DNA of 64,000 nucleotides from Ancylostoma caninum (lineage: Eukaryota > Nematoda > Chromadorea > Rhabditida > Ancylostomatidae): positions 1,302,001 through 1,366,000 of the forward strand of contig JBAJFG010000362.1 of assembly GCA_037903475.1 (NCBI GenBank), read 5' to 3'. Of the stretch, positions 11,760 to 24,823 are shown one piece after another; position 1 is the stretch's first letter, and each line of letters starts with the position of its first letter. Under the pieces are notes generated by a model, which saw nothing but the letters and a program-made list of their open reading frames with translations, made no database searches and was not told the origin of the DNA. The translations under genes were made by a program, and so were the position numbers.

Positions 11760-13530
11760 AAGTTGTGGACCTTATTCACCTGATGGACAAGAATCGTAGA
11801 ACTGTACAAAAAAAGGAAGAGGAGATTCGTGACATCTTTCCACACATTCACGATGTACTAGCAGAAATTTTTTACATATTACATATGTGCAATGTTTTTT
11901 TTTTGCAATGATTTCCACTATGAACGCTGGAAGAGTTAAAAATGAAGCATGGGAAAAAGTAGTCGAATGCAACCACCAATCGTACAACAGCGGCCCCGCC
12001 CCTGTTCGGTCACTTTTCATCTGCTCTCCGATGCCGAATAAATGAACCTCATACCCGCAGAAGTCCCAAAAAAATCCATAGCCATGGTCTTTGCGCACAG
12101 GTAAAAGTTATGGAGCATTTGGGCGGAGACTTTATGCTCCTGGTACTTTTTGTACACAGTGGACGTGGTTTTCATCGCACTTGGGTGTAAGTCATTCTAA
12201 GAGTCGGTTCACTATTCTCTATTTAAAAAAAAAGAACAGGGAGGGGGCAGGGAGGAAAAGGGTGTCCCCCAAGGAGGTGTGATCTCGGAAGGCTATCCGG
12301 AACTGCTATTTCTATGCAAACGGAGTCAAGTTCTTAACTATACATTCAAATTGTAAACAGAAAAAAACTACGTGCTGCTTGTGAAAAAGGCGATCCCCCC
12401 TTGCTAATTACCATTGACATGAGATGATACCAAAAACAAGGACACCAATATCCAGAAATTATTTGTAAGAAAAGCATTCGCACTTTAGCAACTGAAACCA
12501 GTATCAGATTGTTTGGAATGTCTGCAAACGTTCCAGGAAAATGCAAAAATGTAGCATCGCGACGTGAATCGTGCTGAAGCGATGACGATGTGACAAACTG
12601 GCACAACTCGGCTAGTGGGGGAAACCCGTTCGGGGCGACGAAGCGGCTATCATGGCGCAGGTAGTCGAGAAATCGCTTTACGCTTTTTTCAGTGCTCCAG
12701 AGACAGCATCTTACACGATACAAAAGCTTCAACATAATACATATGTAGGACGTAATGAAGCAGTATAGTTTAATTAGTCTGTCTCGTATAAGAAAGCTCT
12801 CACCGAATTAGAGTTAAATAAGCGCTTCTTCCAATGTTCCACATCAAGCCAACTGCACTTAACTCCCAATTATTATATACACATCAATTGAAGTGCAAAA
12901 GTGGGTTTTTCCCTAGATGCGGAAGAACGCTTGAAGTTACCTTTAGCTCACTGTCTGGTTTTGAGAACCCACTTCGCAGTCAAAATGCAGGCATTTTCCA
13001 ATGGATTTTGCTTGTGAACTTGTAGTTTAGCAAACTAGAATGGTGCTAACCTTGAATTTTATTTCATTTTCGAAAAATAAAGCGCTCCTGAAGTGGATAA
13101 TAAGTGCAATCGAATCCAAAGGGATAGAGCGGAGAAGCAAGAACGAGGAGAGGCAGTAGAATTGGATTGTTAATGAAGTTGAGATGAAATAGGTGCACTT
13201 TTGGTGCTACCGTAGGGGCGCAGGTGTTTCTAACCAATCCAGATTCTGCGTTGTTCCCTGATTGGTTAGAATTACACTACAAATTCGCGACAACCAGTCC
13301 TTGCAATAACATTTTCATGATTATCCATCTACAAAAGTACAACGCCATGGCAGTTCGACCGTCCAATTGAGCGTAACACCATGCCTCATCGGTCGAGTTC
13401 GTGTTTTGCTAGGCTGGCGAGGGTTCACGTATGAAAATCAGTATATGCTGCATTAATTTTAATATGGAAAAGAATTCCATAACCTTCCGTACAGAGGATG
13501 TATAGACTGGAAAACGGAGAACTCAAAATT
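11760..13530. other. Intergenic stretch with unassigned minus-strand frames
   Basis: The minus strand is open for 108 codons (11772-12098) and 129 codons (12346-12735), but neither frame shows a domain, a signal peptide or consistent splice sites. A short perfect hairpin, TTCTAACCAATC with its complement 24 bases later, lies at about 13228-13275. Confidence 0.4.
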
Positions 13531-13589
13531 ATCAATACTTTTGATGGAAGCCGTGGACACCCTCCAAAAATCACGAGAAAGGCAGGAGC

Positions 13590-13790
13590 TACTGCTCACA
13601 TATGTACATACGTATAGTCCTTGTCGAAAAGAGATGGATTACGCGTGCGGTTTCACAGCGTTGCGGCCACAGAATCTCTGCGGGACCTACATAGTCAACC
13701 CTCTAACTCAGAGCATGCTCTTACCGCGTCTCTCGTTCAGGTCCCAACGCGATTCAGTGTCCACGGAAACCGTCTAACTTTTTGGGAAGG
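13590..13790 (+). repeat. Dispersed coding-like repeat, copy 1
   Basis: This 200-bp segment is related in DNA and in one frame to 37740-37950 on the opposite strand. The frames start YSPCRKEMDYACGF here and YTPCEKETDCEFIA there, and both segments end with a matching CGTTCA-GTCCCA block. It has no splice or start evidence and is best read as a fragment of an unknown dispersed element or gene family. Confidence 0.45.
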
Positions 13791-14009
13791 ACTATATTTC
13801 AGCAGAAGACCGTAGTAATCATGGAGCAATGCAGACTCACACTATTCTACAAGTGTTTAAATGATAGTGAGACTTTTTTTTTTGAATTGGCTGTAGCTGC
13901 AAGGCACCGCCCCACATCGGAAAGGTAAAACGATTAGAATTTATACGAATAATGCATATAGTAAATGGTAACAAAACTTGTAATAAATTTTGTATGACTA
14001 GGATTACCA

Positions 14010-14570
14010 GAAACCGCTGACCACATTACTCCTGCTGATTACATGGTTCCATGATAAAGTGCCAAAAATCCCGGCTTTTGGTTTCTTCTTTTGGGGAGTC
14101 AGGGGGCGGAGCCAAGTCGCAATGTGAGATTCCACGACTTGCACTCCCTCTTCAACAAAAATATTGCTATACTCCTCGAGAAATAGGGCAGTTTTGGTAG
14201 CTACAAACATGACGACAATGTTTCGGGTACGGATGGAGTAGTTGCCGTCGACAACGGGCAAAGCGGCAGCGACGCACCACCCAAAATCGACACGTATCGA
14301 AACCAGTGACGCGGCGGCAGCAGCGACTGAGATCGAGGAGTATAGCCATAGGATTTGCGCAAATTGCTTCCTTTTGCTAGAAGCACACCATCTAATTCGC
14401 AGGGAAATGTGCTGCCGGTGAGAGCGCGGGTAAGGTACGGAGTGTAAGGAAATCTCGTATCCTTGCCTTGGCCCCGCCCAAATTCCACCAATTGTAGGGT
14501 ACGTCAAGGTCGCTCGGTAAAGGTATTCCAAGCACCTTTTCATGGAATCAAGTGTACCAATCTGATCAAA
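14010..14570. mobile_element. Diverged GGCGGAGCC-family inverted-repeat element
   Basis: GGGGGCGGAGCCAAG near the left and its mirror CTTGGCCCCGCCCAAATTCC near the right lie inside outer arms sharing ATTCCATGA-type sequence. A 179-codon frame on the minus strand spans the element but shows no domain, so I treat it as chance. Similarity to the copies at 1420-2456 and 40385-40885 is clear only at the inner arm motif. Confidence 0.5.
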
Positions 14571-14599
14571 AGCTCCTGCTTAATTCAATGATATAAAAT

Positions 14600-17500
14600 T
14601 TTCGGAAACACTATAGTAGAGGTTTGCTTTTTGAATGATCCAAAATACAGTGTGTTAAGCCGAGAAGTGTGATGCCGTCATTGGTACCAAGTTCTTATTT
14701 CGACAAGCATCCACTGGGTCCAGCGAAGAGGGTTCTCCGGAAAAGAGGTGTAAATGATAGCATTTTGAATGAATATTCGATCCTTAACTGAGGCTCTAGC
14801 AATCCTAGCATCAGGAAGGAATTCGTGCCGTTCAGAGTAACAAGACTGCAGGAAACACCCAAGTGAAGTTCACTGTTCGGCAACGAAAAGACGTCTGACT
14901 CGAACAAATGGGAAAAACGTCAGTTATCTCAAAACCGGTAACGACCACAATGACTGTAAAACCTACAAAAAACGCTTCGTCAAGTATGATCAAGTGCCGT
15001 CCACAGGCGCAGGGAAATTTTACCAATGACGTGATTCCCCTGGCAAATCCTGGGAAAAAAGCAGTTGGGAAACCGATTTGTGGAACACCTAAACTGCAGA
15101 AACGAGGTCGGATTGATCTCATCTCATGGGGATAGCATCTCAGATGACGAGAATAAGGAGCGATTTCACAAAAAGACGCACCTGGCGACAAAAAAAAGCT
15201 CGGCAGCTGATTCATACTGTAACCTGGAACCTCTGACACGCTGCACGGGCAGTGCACATAATCAGCACGTGCACATAAGTAGGACTTGTTGGATAGGGGG
15301 TTACGGGGTACGGTAGACGATTGAACAACCCAACGAAAGCTATCAACACGGACATTGCGCGAAACTGCCGAATAGAAAAAGTGTTCTGTGGTTCAGCACC
15401 CCAAATAGTGAGAGTCGACGGAGAGTCCGAGAGGTGCCAGAGCGACGCCGGAAAAACGCTGGATGTTCGTGGTCATGCGCCTGGCTGGCTGGCACTGCCG
15501 ACTATGAACGATGTCGCAGCAAAAAAAAAATATGATTGTGGCTCTCGTACTGACATTTCATGGGCCGTAACTATGGAATTACCCGGTGGGTTTTTTCCCA
15601 TGCGACCCTGGGTAGGTGGCGATTTCGTGACGGCGCGATCGACAAGCGATAATAACATTGCTTGAATTGCAGCGGTCATGCTGCGACTTGTTTTTTACGT
15701 ACGAAAAAGTAGCATTGTGACCGCTTGCTGCACGTGTACATTCTTCAGAGTGATGACCATTTGCCTAAATGGGCACCGCTATGCGATTCGGTCGCACTGA
15801 CAGCCGATGCGTGAACAATGCGATTGCCGCGATCTCATCGATAGGATAAATGCTTGATATAGGGGGAGTATCTTGAGAAGGTTTAGCAGTAGCGCGATTG
15901 AAAACAGAGCGGTCGCGATTGGAAAGGAGCCAATGCGATTTGGTATTTCGGCGACTGCAGAAGCTAGGCAATCGCCGCGATTTTTATGCAGACTAGTGGA
16001 AAAGTAACCATGTGCAGAACGTTCACGATAAAATACGCACCGATCGCAGTATGACTGGTGCAAGTTGCATGCTAGAGATATTGTCCACAGCGATTCTTTT
16101 TTTTCTGAAAATTACTCGGCAAAATTGCTCCACTCTTACTATGTTATCGCTGTCATTATATCTTAGACATAGGAGCGAAATCGCGGCGATCACATCATAG
16201 CTGCGATGCCAAACCCTGTCGCTGGACTGAGTGGCTCCTTATCCCTTCGTGTCCATCAAAATCAGCAGAGCAAACTTTGAAAAACAGTTCTCGATCTGCT
16301 ACAACATTTTCACTGTCAAAAGCATTTACCTTTAGTGAATGTTTTTTAACCCTTAAAAATTTACTAAATATAAAATTAACAATAAAAACAATGCAAAAAA
16401 TTACTAACAACAAATTTAAAATTAAAGATTAACCTTTCAAAGTCTAAAACCTTTCATTTGCGAATAATTGTATTCCGCTCCAGGATCTCACCAAGGATAT
16501 AAAGATAATCTGGGCCAGAAATCTTTCCCGAGCCTGAAATGCTGTCCATCGCATCTCTAGACTACATAGTGACTACATCAGATTTGAGAGAATTGCCGAG
16601 TTGATCTGCTGCATTCATTCTAATTCTCAGAATAACAACTATGATAATGGACGTTATGCAATGAAGCTCTACGGCCAGTTCTGTAAATTTTCTATGGAAT
16701 GTGATTTCTCAAACTCTCAAAACCAAACTACATCCAAGAAAGTGGACGAAAGCGCAGGTAGCTTATTCATTTTTCAAAATCTACACCATCCGGGTGCGCT
16801 TACGAAAGTTTTTCTTACAAGAAACGACTCATGAGTATTTGGGAGCTGCGAAGGAACGATGATGATTCTCTCTAACAACTTACGCAATAGTTGAGGACAA
16901 CTCTTCGCTAGAGTTTTGGATTCGGTGCTTGAAAGAAGACCAAGTTTACTGCCCATATGGGATACGTACTAAATGACACTATCGCCCGAAAATTTTTAGT
17001 ACGTCCAGAGGTAAGTGAAAAGGAATGACACAAACATGGCGAAATGGAAAGGATAAAATGAACAGATGTGAATCTTTCTGAGGTACACAAAAAAGCAAAT
17101 AGATTCATCTAAATATGATGTCCATTTGAACAGCGATGTCCACCTTGTTTGAGGTTTCCAAGGACTCAAGAAAAACACTATCCACACGCAGGTCGTTCAA
17201 AAAAGGAAAGGAAACAAATTACAGCATTAAACGCAGTGGCTTACCATGGGATAAACTTCTTTGAACTCGCCTATGAGCAGTGCATTTACTGATGAAGCTC
17301 ATACGCACATGTGGAATAGGATCTCACAAATTCTATTCCCGTGACTCGCACCTTACTTGTCACCAAACATCCCACTAGAATTCCCAGCCACACCTTTACA
17401 GGAAACAACCCGCCACCCTAGGAAATGAGATGATTTAGAGAAATATCCGAGACCAGCACATGACATTAAAAATGTGCAAGATAAATCCTAATTCTGGTGA

Positions 17501-18335
17501 GTATTATTTATTTATGCTGCATAAATTCGGTTCTTTCCAGGATGTGATGCATAGGACAAGAGAAGACGAATAAATATAACTTTAGCGTATGGTGAACATA
17601 AAATCTCATGGTTAGAGAGATGATTTCTTTGGGGTTGTGTTCACCTTGTGCTGCTAAGCAAGGCCTTTTACCCTCGCCAATTACGGATTTCGTGAGGATA
17701 AACAATTGCGCCTTCTTAGCGGCCCCGTTCCTACTACACGTGCACAAAGATCTATAGAAATGTCCCACTCTGCGTCAGCGTCCTCAGGTCCATCGAACAA
17801 TTCAGTGTTTTTTAGAAACTTCGAGAAGTACAGTCTTTAGAGGATAACGATCAGTAGCGAAAAAAGAGAAAACAATGATAAAAAACACGATCTATGAACT
17901 AGTTCAGTTGCATGTATCAATGGGTGTTAAAACTTGGAAATATCGCTGAGATTTTGTGGAGGGGCGCTTCGTGGACTTTTCGCTCGGATCAAAGCTTAAT
18001 TTTAGTTTATGAAATCGTTGGGAAAAAATTTGCCTATTCACGATAAGAACTAACATCGAGTCAGTTGAATTCAAGAACTTATTTTTTTTCAGATCTACTT
18101 CTTATGGATATTTTGTTTACTTTTTCACTTTCTTGGTCCTTGTTCCAATATTCTTACCAAAAAAGTATAGAACTGCGTTGAATTTGAGATTATCGAGTAC
18201 TTTGGTATCTTTGCTCAGCTTGAATAAAGGAATTAAGGTGAGACACAACAAGACAGATACTTGGAAAAGGTCTATAATGGATAGTTCTTGCAAGGTTTTA
18301 CTTCATTTGGGTAAAAATAGCAAATCGAATAGATA
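14600..18335. other. Intergenic stretch; open but unassigned plus-strand frames and a GCGATT-rich repeat
   Basis: Plus-strand frames at 14908-15316 and 15321-15665 look moderately coding (few stops, basic composition), but no start, splice structure or family could be fixed. From about 15770 to 16212 the sequence is rich in GCGATT and AATCGC words, with AATCGCCGCGATT palindromes, and similar words recur at 19260-19310. This suggests a decayed small inverted-repeat element. The remainder is AT-rich without features. Confidence 0.4.
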
Positions 18336-18339
18336 GAAC

Positions 18340-18780
18340 AAAGCTGGACATCCATCACGGCGGAAATGGCGACGAATCCACGCAGCACCAAGGCGGAACA
18401 CCCTACGCCACGACCCACCCACGCAGCCGCCAGCCGACTAGCCAACCTGGTCGGCATTGATCGATGCGTCGGGGCGGGGCGTCTCGACGGCAACATGGCC
18501 AGTCTTCACCGAACAGTACAGTAAAGCAGTAAAACACACACGCAGGTACGTGCTGACGACGTGGTGGTGGCGGCGGTGGCGTGGACGAGTGGACGCGCGC
18601 GCGCGGGCGCAGGGCCAGGATGGCGCCGGCGCAGTGCCTCGTGTCACGACGGACTAGTTTCCGAGTTCGGAACGGCCAGATAACGAACTGGCGGCGCTGG
18701 ATGCGCGCAAGCCCCGATGAGGCTAGCCGAGCGTGCACAAAGTCACCAGTCATAGCTGTGTCTATGTGAGTCATCCTGGT
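18340..18780. other. GC-rich island
   Basis: This interval is visibly much richer in G, C and CpG than its AT-rich neighbours, and frames are open on both strands because stops are rare. It may be a promoter and 5' exon region. A start-like exon with a strong donor lies inside it at 18620-18765. Confidence 0.5.
18620..18765 (+). CDS. Candidate first coding exon of an unidentified gene
   Basis: An ATG in the context CCAGGATGGCG opens 48 codons (starting MAPAQCLVSRRTSFRV) rich in Arg and Ser, ending at the strong donor TCTAT|GTGAGTCATC in phase 2. The next exon was not found; plus-strand frames downstream are not convincing. The exon resembles the variable, basic N-termini of alternative isoforms, but no family can be named. 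Chance openness of GC-rich DNA is the main alternative. Confidence 0.3.
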
Positions 18781-18784
18781 GGTT

Positions 18785-21700
18785 CTGGATGGACGTGGGA
18801 CGGGTTGGTTAGGGAAGGAGAGCAGAAAAGGAAAGGGATTTTTGGTAAGCTCCTATCCTGAATCCACCTCATGACAATACGGTTGTCCTTCAAAGGTTAT
18901 GTTCTCACCGAATTCCTCCCATGTTCTCATTAGTGGCTCATGTGTAGCCTCATCTAGCGATAAGTCTAATTTCAAAACCATAACCACATTTTAAATCTAT
19001 GAAAGCAATCATTATAAGACTATTTACCTATTTATTGAAAATAAATTGTACTTAATTACACTAAAGTCTCTTATAGAATACAATTTTTAATTTTGATAAT
19101 TGATAGTTTAAACTTAAAGTAATCTGTAATAAAAATTTTTGAAAGCTAAAAAATTATCATGAATTCTAGAGCCATTGGACCTGATGAGGTTTGAATTGGA
19201 AAACAATAAGCAGAATCGCACCAACCCCTATCTGTGACTACCATAGTAGGAAGGAGCTAATCGCCGCGATTCCAGTAAGCAGCGATTTTATGGCAGCGCG
19301 ATTCTCTTTGAAGAGGGATTTTCTGCGGTATTACTCTGAGTTTGACACATGACTCGTTCTAATCGTGGAATTTCCGGATTTTCTCTTCTCATGGAGCTCA
19401 AGCGACACTAGGAGCTCATATTAGCTATAATATCCTATAATATGTGAGGTCCTCTGTTTCCTTTTTGGGTCATTGCAGCCCCAATTTGATTATTATTGTG
19501 AGGATCCGTAACCTTTCTGGATAATTTTTCCGCACTGACTAAAATGTGGATTGTGGCCACAAAAACGCGCAAAATCCAGGAAAATCATTCGTGACTAGGA
19601 AAGACCATTTATGGCCTCATTTACACAGATTGTCCATTAAAGCTGACTAAAACATCCTGTGGATTGGAATGAAGCGCACCACACACGGGCGAACGACTCT
19701 ACCGCTGTGCTTATCTGGCCGGCGGATCACTGGTTAAATGTCTGTATTTTGCCGAGAACAAGCTGGTACATTATCAACACTCCAATCTGGTTGTGCTTTT
19801 ACATCTGTGGGTGAGAAAAAACAGACTTTGCGACGTTTTAGGGGAGATTATGGAAGGGGTACTGGGCATTCCTTTACGGGAGCAAGGTGCGCTTGATTTT
19901 TGGGACATCTACGTCTGCGTCGATTCACTACAGTTTTAAGGGCGTGGGAAAATGAGGTGTTATCAGGCTGCTGTGATTGGCACATCGATTGAATTCACCA
20001 ATCACAGTGGCCTGGTAACGCCCCATTCCAGCCCCCCCCCCCCACAATGATACAGCCCCAGTTCTAATATCCAACTGTATACAATGATTACCTTATTATG
20101 GAAACTTTCAGAAATTTTCTGGTAACTCTAGGGGATCTCCTCATCCTGGCTGTTATGAATTTTTAGTCGAAAAAAAAAAAAACCAAAAAGAGCCATAGAA
20201 AGCGGGAATCTGAACCTAAATGGGCAAAAGGAAGTAAAACACAAAAGGGAAGTGAATATCGTGATGAAAGTAGGATGTGTAGACAGGACAACAGCGGAGG
20301 AACAACATGGAAATTGGCCGCGTTTTCAAGTGGTTCACCATTTGCGGCGAGTGTAAACAGAACCAGTGTTAATGGATTATTACTACTCTGAAGCTGGTAA
20401 CAGAGTCCAATAGCGTGAATGGAACTATGAGACGATTTTTTCTCCCTCTGTGAGGTAAAAGTTGCTCGCTAAAACATTGTTACCCTAATAAATATGTTCA
20501 AGTACTCAATAAATAATCTTCTCGACGGTTCAATAAAGAAGTTGATCACCAGTTACATTTGAAAAATGATTCACAGTTTTTAACCACATTGCTGCACAAA
20601 TACGACGACACGGAATATTTTTTGCTAGTGATTTTCTATCATCCAGAGGGGCAAATTAAGGATTCCTGGGTGACACAGATTATCCAAATTCAGAGGTCAC
20701 GCAGAGAGTCTCTAAATGGCACCGGTCTGCTCACTTTTTGAGTTCCACCTCATTAATTTCATGCATTCCTGAATTATTATTGACGTACTCGGATGCAAAT
20801 GCTACCTATGCATTTACCACAACACTAATTCAGCGGTTCCTCGAAATCTATACTTTATTTCGGCGCTCTCTTGAGCGTCTCACGACAAATGCTTAAGTGG
20901 CTCACATAGGGATAAGGAAGAAACAACCACTTGTCAGGAAATCATTTCATTAGAAAAAAAGCTGACATCTGCTCAATTCTATGAAGCCGCTCACTCTCTG
21001 ATGACAAAACCTGAATGATTTGTTTCTCGCCCACTAATGGTGAAGCTGCAGAACAGGCTTTACAGATAAAATCAAGCAGCTGCAGGCTTCTTCTAAAAAC
21101 ATCTTTCTCTACAGGAGAAGGGAACAAAAACTTTTTTCAACGTGGCTAGCATCGAACGGATTTGTCCGGATAAATTATTGAAGAATTTGAATAAAAAAGG
21201 TTCTAATCATAGTCAAATGTCCGAATTTTGCCACTTTAAAACTAAAAATGGAGCACGATAATCTTCTGCATTCAAATCTTTCGTGGGATCTCGAAAAATC
21301 GAAATTCAAATATTTGAAGCCGTTTCTTGGACTTCATAAAAGCACGTTCCAGCAAATAGACAAGTTTTGAACTGCGGATTTACTAACGTGCATGGCGCCA
21401 ACATCGGATACAGCAATAATGTAAATAGAGCCGGAAGTTTCATGGAAATTCCAGAATGTAGGAATTTCTCAGAACAGCAGAAAATTGGTTACCGCACTGA
21501 GAAATTTCCGGAAAGAGATAGGATTTGTCTGCATAATTTTCATGGGCAAGTTTTTTAAATAATGGGACCCTCGAGAAGCATTTATTCTGGAACCCACCTA
21601 GGGTTTTTTTTTTCATTTTCGCGAACAGTAAGGCTGTTTTTGGTGTGTGGAGAGGCTTGGTAACGAGACAGCTCCTTAGAGCCAGCAGAAGTAAAGTAGC

Positions 21701-21785
21701 TTCTAGGTAATTTTGGAGAAAGGTGCCGAGTTTGTTAGGTAAATTCTGGGCGAGAATCTTAATACGTTTGAACAAAGCAATATAC
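18785..21785. other. Intergenic stretch; hairpin and low-complexity tracts
   Basis: The clearest structure is a hairpin at about 19953-20029: an arm ending GGCTGCTGTGATTGG faces CCAATCACAGTGGCC across a spacer of about 19 bases. A 10-base C run follows at about 20034. A minus-strand frame at 20942-21127 with acceptor-like sites (TTTTTAG, CATTCAG) and a terminal stop may be a last exon, but nothing upstream joins to it. Confidence 0.4.
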
Positions 21786-21788
21786 GTA

Positions 21789-22047
21789 CAGTGGACGGCA
21801 GTGGCGGTGTCCCATTCGCGGCCTCGAGTAGGACGCAGCGCGACCGCGCCGCGCGTGCCGGGATCGGTGCCGTCGCCGCCGGAATGCTATTTGCAGGGTC
21901 TTTCCTTCCTAATTTGCTCGAGAATCCTTAAAATCGAGTGGAAAAGCTGCTAGAAGGTGCATAATACATAAATTACGGCGTGCGCGGCGCGGTTGCGCGA
22001 CGTCCCTCTTAAGGCCGGAGATGGGTGAACGCCATTGACGTCCGCTG
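21789..22047. mobile_element. Tc1/mariner-type GC-rich MITE, copy 1
   Basis: The ends CAGTGGACGGCAGTGGCG and CGCCATTGACGTCCGCTG are inverted copies, flanked on both sides by TA (21787-21788 and 22048-22049). That is the target duplication of the Tc1/mariner superfamily. The interior is CpG-rich with CATTCGCGGCCTCGAG and GCGCGGCGCGGTTGCGCG. It has no coding capacity. Copy 2 is at 57710-57979. Confidence 0.85.
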
Positions 22048-22049
22048 TA

Positions 22050-24815
22050 TACGGAATTCCTTACATGAGAAAAAAAAACCACAGAAGACAGAAACTAGTC
22101 CAGAAATGTGGAAATTTGTCAGACAGCAATGTAATAGTTACTTAAGTAACTCAAGTTGTTTTGCTGTTCCCATGAACTACCAAAACACTTTAGCAGCAAA
22201 ATATTGCTGGAGGCCTGTTTATGTTTAAGAGACAACACATTACCATTACAGTACTGTACGAATTAGTTAAGGCAACAAGAAAAAGCTGAGAATAAACAAG
22301 AAAAGAACCCAAGAACGTTGGACAGGCTGCGATCCCCTACCGCGCGCCAGATCGGCGACGACCTTGATCCCGTAAAGGTAACATTCTAGCATGACCAAAG
22401 AAGAAACGACTATTCAGAAAGTGGTTTAGCTAGCCCTCGAGGAGGCTTCAGGGACTTTTTTGAGTAAAAAACTTGGGGTTCACGATGACCATCGGTAAGT
22501 AAGCTGGTCAACCACCCACAATGGGTGAATCCAAACGAACTGAGCGCTAGACATCGGGTGATTTCTCTTTCGCCGCTTTCCCAGACACGGCGCACCCCTT
22601 GGACGACGAGTTTTTGCGATCTCAAGGACCTCTCCAACGAATCTCTCCTACGAGGTTATGTTCGTGTAAGTGTTGTGCAGGAGGCGATGGCTCAAGGAGG
22701 ACGAGTTATTGTAAGCAGCCAGCACGACAGTATCTACAGGCGACAACACGGTCTGTTGAAGGGTTGAAATCTACTGTGAATGACGCTCAATTGGCTGTAA
22801 TTATAGAAAATTAGCTTGGACTGGTGGCGCAGAATCTAGTGAGCAATAAGTGGGAGACAAAGACTAGTCTACAGTAGTTGTGTTGTAGCTGGAGATCCAT
22901 TCCAGGTACTTGAACTAATTTTATTGGATTCTGCTGCAATGGTAATTAAGTTGACTTTTCTGCTCTGTGTCTTGGATTTTTCAAAATTAATTCTCTTGAA
23001 GACAAGGCAATCCTGAGGAAAGCAGTTGAATGGCAGGCATAGGTGCTTCCGTTTTCCTTTCTGCAAGAAATCAACAAAAATTCAATGGCATAGAAGCGCT
23101 TGTGAAATTTAAAAAAGAGTGTAAAACAAAAGCATTGCCCTATAAAGCAATATCAGTGTCTCTCTTTATTTGTACATTGCCAAAGTGATGCCCATATTCA
23201 ATGGATGGATATACCAAAGGGATGCTCTTTGAGCAATCCAGATTACCCTACAGAGAGCTCCTATGAAGTATGCAATAGTGATTTACAGTAAAAATCAAAG
23301 AGTGTTCAAATCGCAGATTCCTGGGGCCAAGTTCATCATTAGAACGATGGGTAATCTCATATCCGTGAAGTGATCACCTATGGGTAGCAGCTGGATATAT
23401 GATAAACACGATGGTGGGTCCCAAGTAAATTGTATACATTGGTATTCAAATTTCATATTTCGAATATTCGAATATTCGAACAATCGAATATTTCAACTTC
23501 TCGAATAATTCAAATAGATAAATGCCATAGTTCCAGAAATGGTTTGTGATACACTTATTAACAGAAAATAGGTAAACCAGTCTTGTCCTGTACAAAGATA
23601 CAGAAGTGCACTTCTTCAAACTAATACTCCTGATGGTGCACGTTAATGGCGAAGTCCCATCTCATGTTTCGTGTTTGAGCTATAAGCCAGATTCCTTGAT
23701 TTTCTCAACGAACTGTTCACGGCAAGTTTCAAAGTGCTTTTGACTCGTTTCTCAGGACCAGACTTCGGCAGGAATTTTACTCAAGGCAAGCGGGACTTCG
23801 TAAAGATAAAGTGAGCAAAGGAGACTTCGTAGTTGGGACTTGTCGAATAACCATCCACTCCTTTGCAGCTAAGAGTGAAGAAGAGAGACTGAACGAAAAA
23901 TTTTTTCTATTGGTTCTGTAAAATCTGTCTGAAATAAGAAGAGAATTAAAGCTTGTTTAAGAAATACAAGGTTTCTAGCGGTAACTACAGCATTGCTGTT
24001 ACTGGAAGAATACTGATCAAACTTTGAGATATGATTAGAGATACCACTTTTCCTTCAGTTGCCAAATGAAATTGGAATTAATTGATTTTGGCAAGAGTTT
24101 GTGGGGTTATCGTGCGAAAATCCTGCCAGGAGCACTGCTTTCAGCGCTTGTAAAAGGACAGGTTCTGCCCAGATCTTGCTGAGACCAGAGACATGGCTGC
24201 AACTGGCAGCGTTCTATTTAGATCCGAAAGAGAATTGGATTCACTCGATTTTGATAGGAGTTACAGCTGAAGAAGTTCCTAGCAGTACCCACAGCATCGT
24301 TGGTACTGAACGAATCCTACCCAAACTTTATAAATAGATTTCTGTCACTACTCTCTCGCCAACCGCTAAAGGGAAGTAGAATTATTTGATTTTGAGAGGA
24401 GATATTGCTTTGGAATTCTCTGAACCCTAACTTTACCTCAAAAGTTAGGGTTCAGCACCGGTCCAAAGAATTTTCATCAAATAACTTTTCCAAAAATCAA
24501 TTATCTCGATTTCTGCCAGAGCGGTTTGCTTTAAGAGAGGCTGCTCGTTCCAACGAATATGAAAACTGCAGCGTTCTCTCGGTTACAGCGAAAAGAAGTA
24601 GTTAAAAAGTTAGTTAAAAAGCAGTCTCCAGCACCACTTCGACACAACTTACCCAAATAACTTTTTTCAAAAGCAAATAATTCCAATTTCGCTTGCATTG
24701 TTGTCTTTAGAAAGTATTGCTCTATCAAAGTAATGGCAAAAATCTACGCAATCTCCACCCACCTTCAAATTTTAACCGGAACTTTAAAAAATTATAACAT
24801 GGTGCTGCCATGTTG
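22050..24815. other. Intergenic stretch; no supported gene
   Basis: Short frames at 22525-22814 and 24101-24337 show no domain or splice support. A run of ATTCGAATATTCGAA words lies near 23455-23490. Sequence at 24076-24340 and 23950-24010 shares TTCCTAGCAGTAC-type words and may be a diverged tandem duplication. Nothing else stands out. Confidence 0.4.
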
Positions 24816-24823
24816 ACGTGCTC

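Noticed and set aside
14004..14543. Longest minus-strand open frame, 179 codons
   Set aside because: It lies wholly inside a diverged inverted-repeat element and shows no domain, start context or splice sites.
18403..18774. 123-codon minus-strand frame with a Pro run
   Set aside because: GC-rich DNA lacks stops; the Pro run is the translation of a GGC/GGT-rich tract. The plus-strand exon candidate has better start and donor signals.
22320..22375. GC-rich GATCGGCGACGACCTTGATC segment that looks bacterial
   Set aside because: Only about 50 bases long, without a gene context; too little to claim transfer or contamination.
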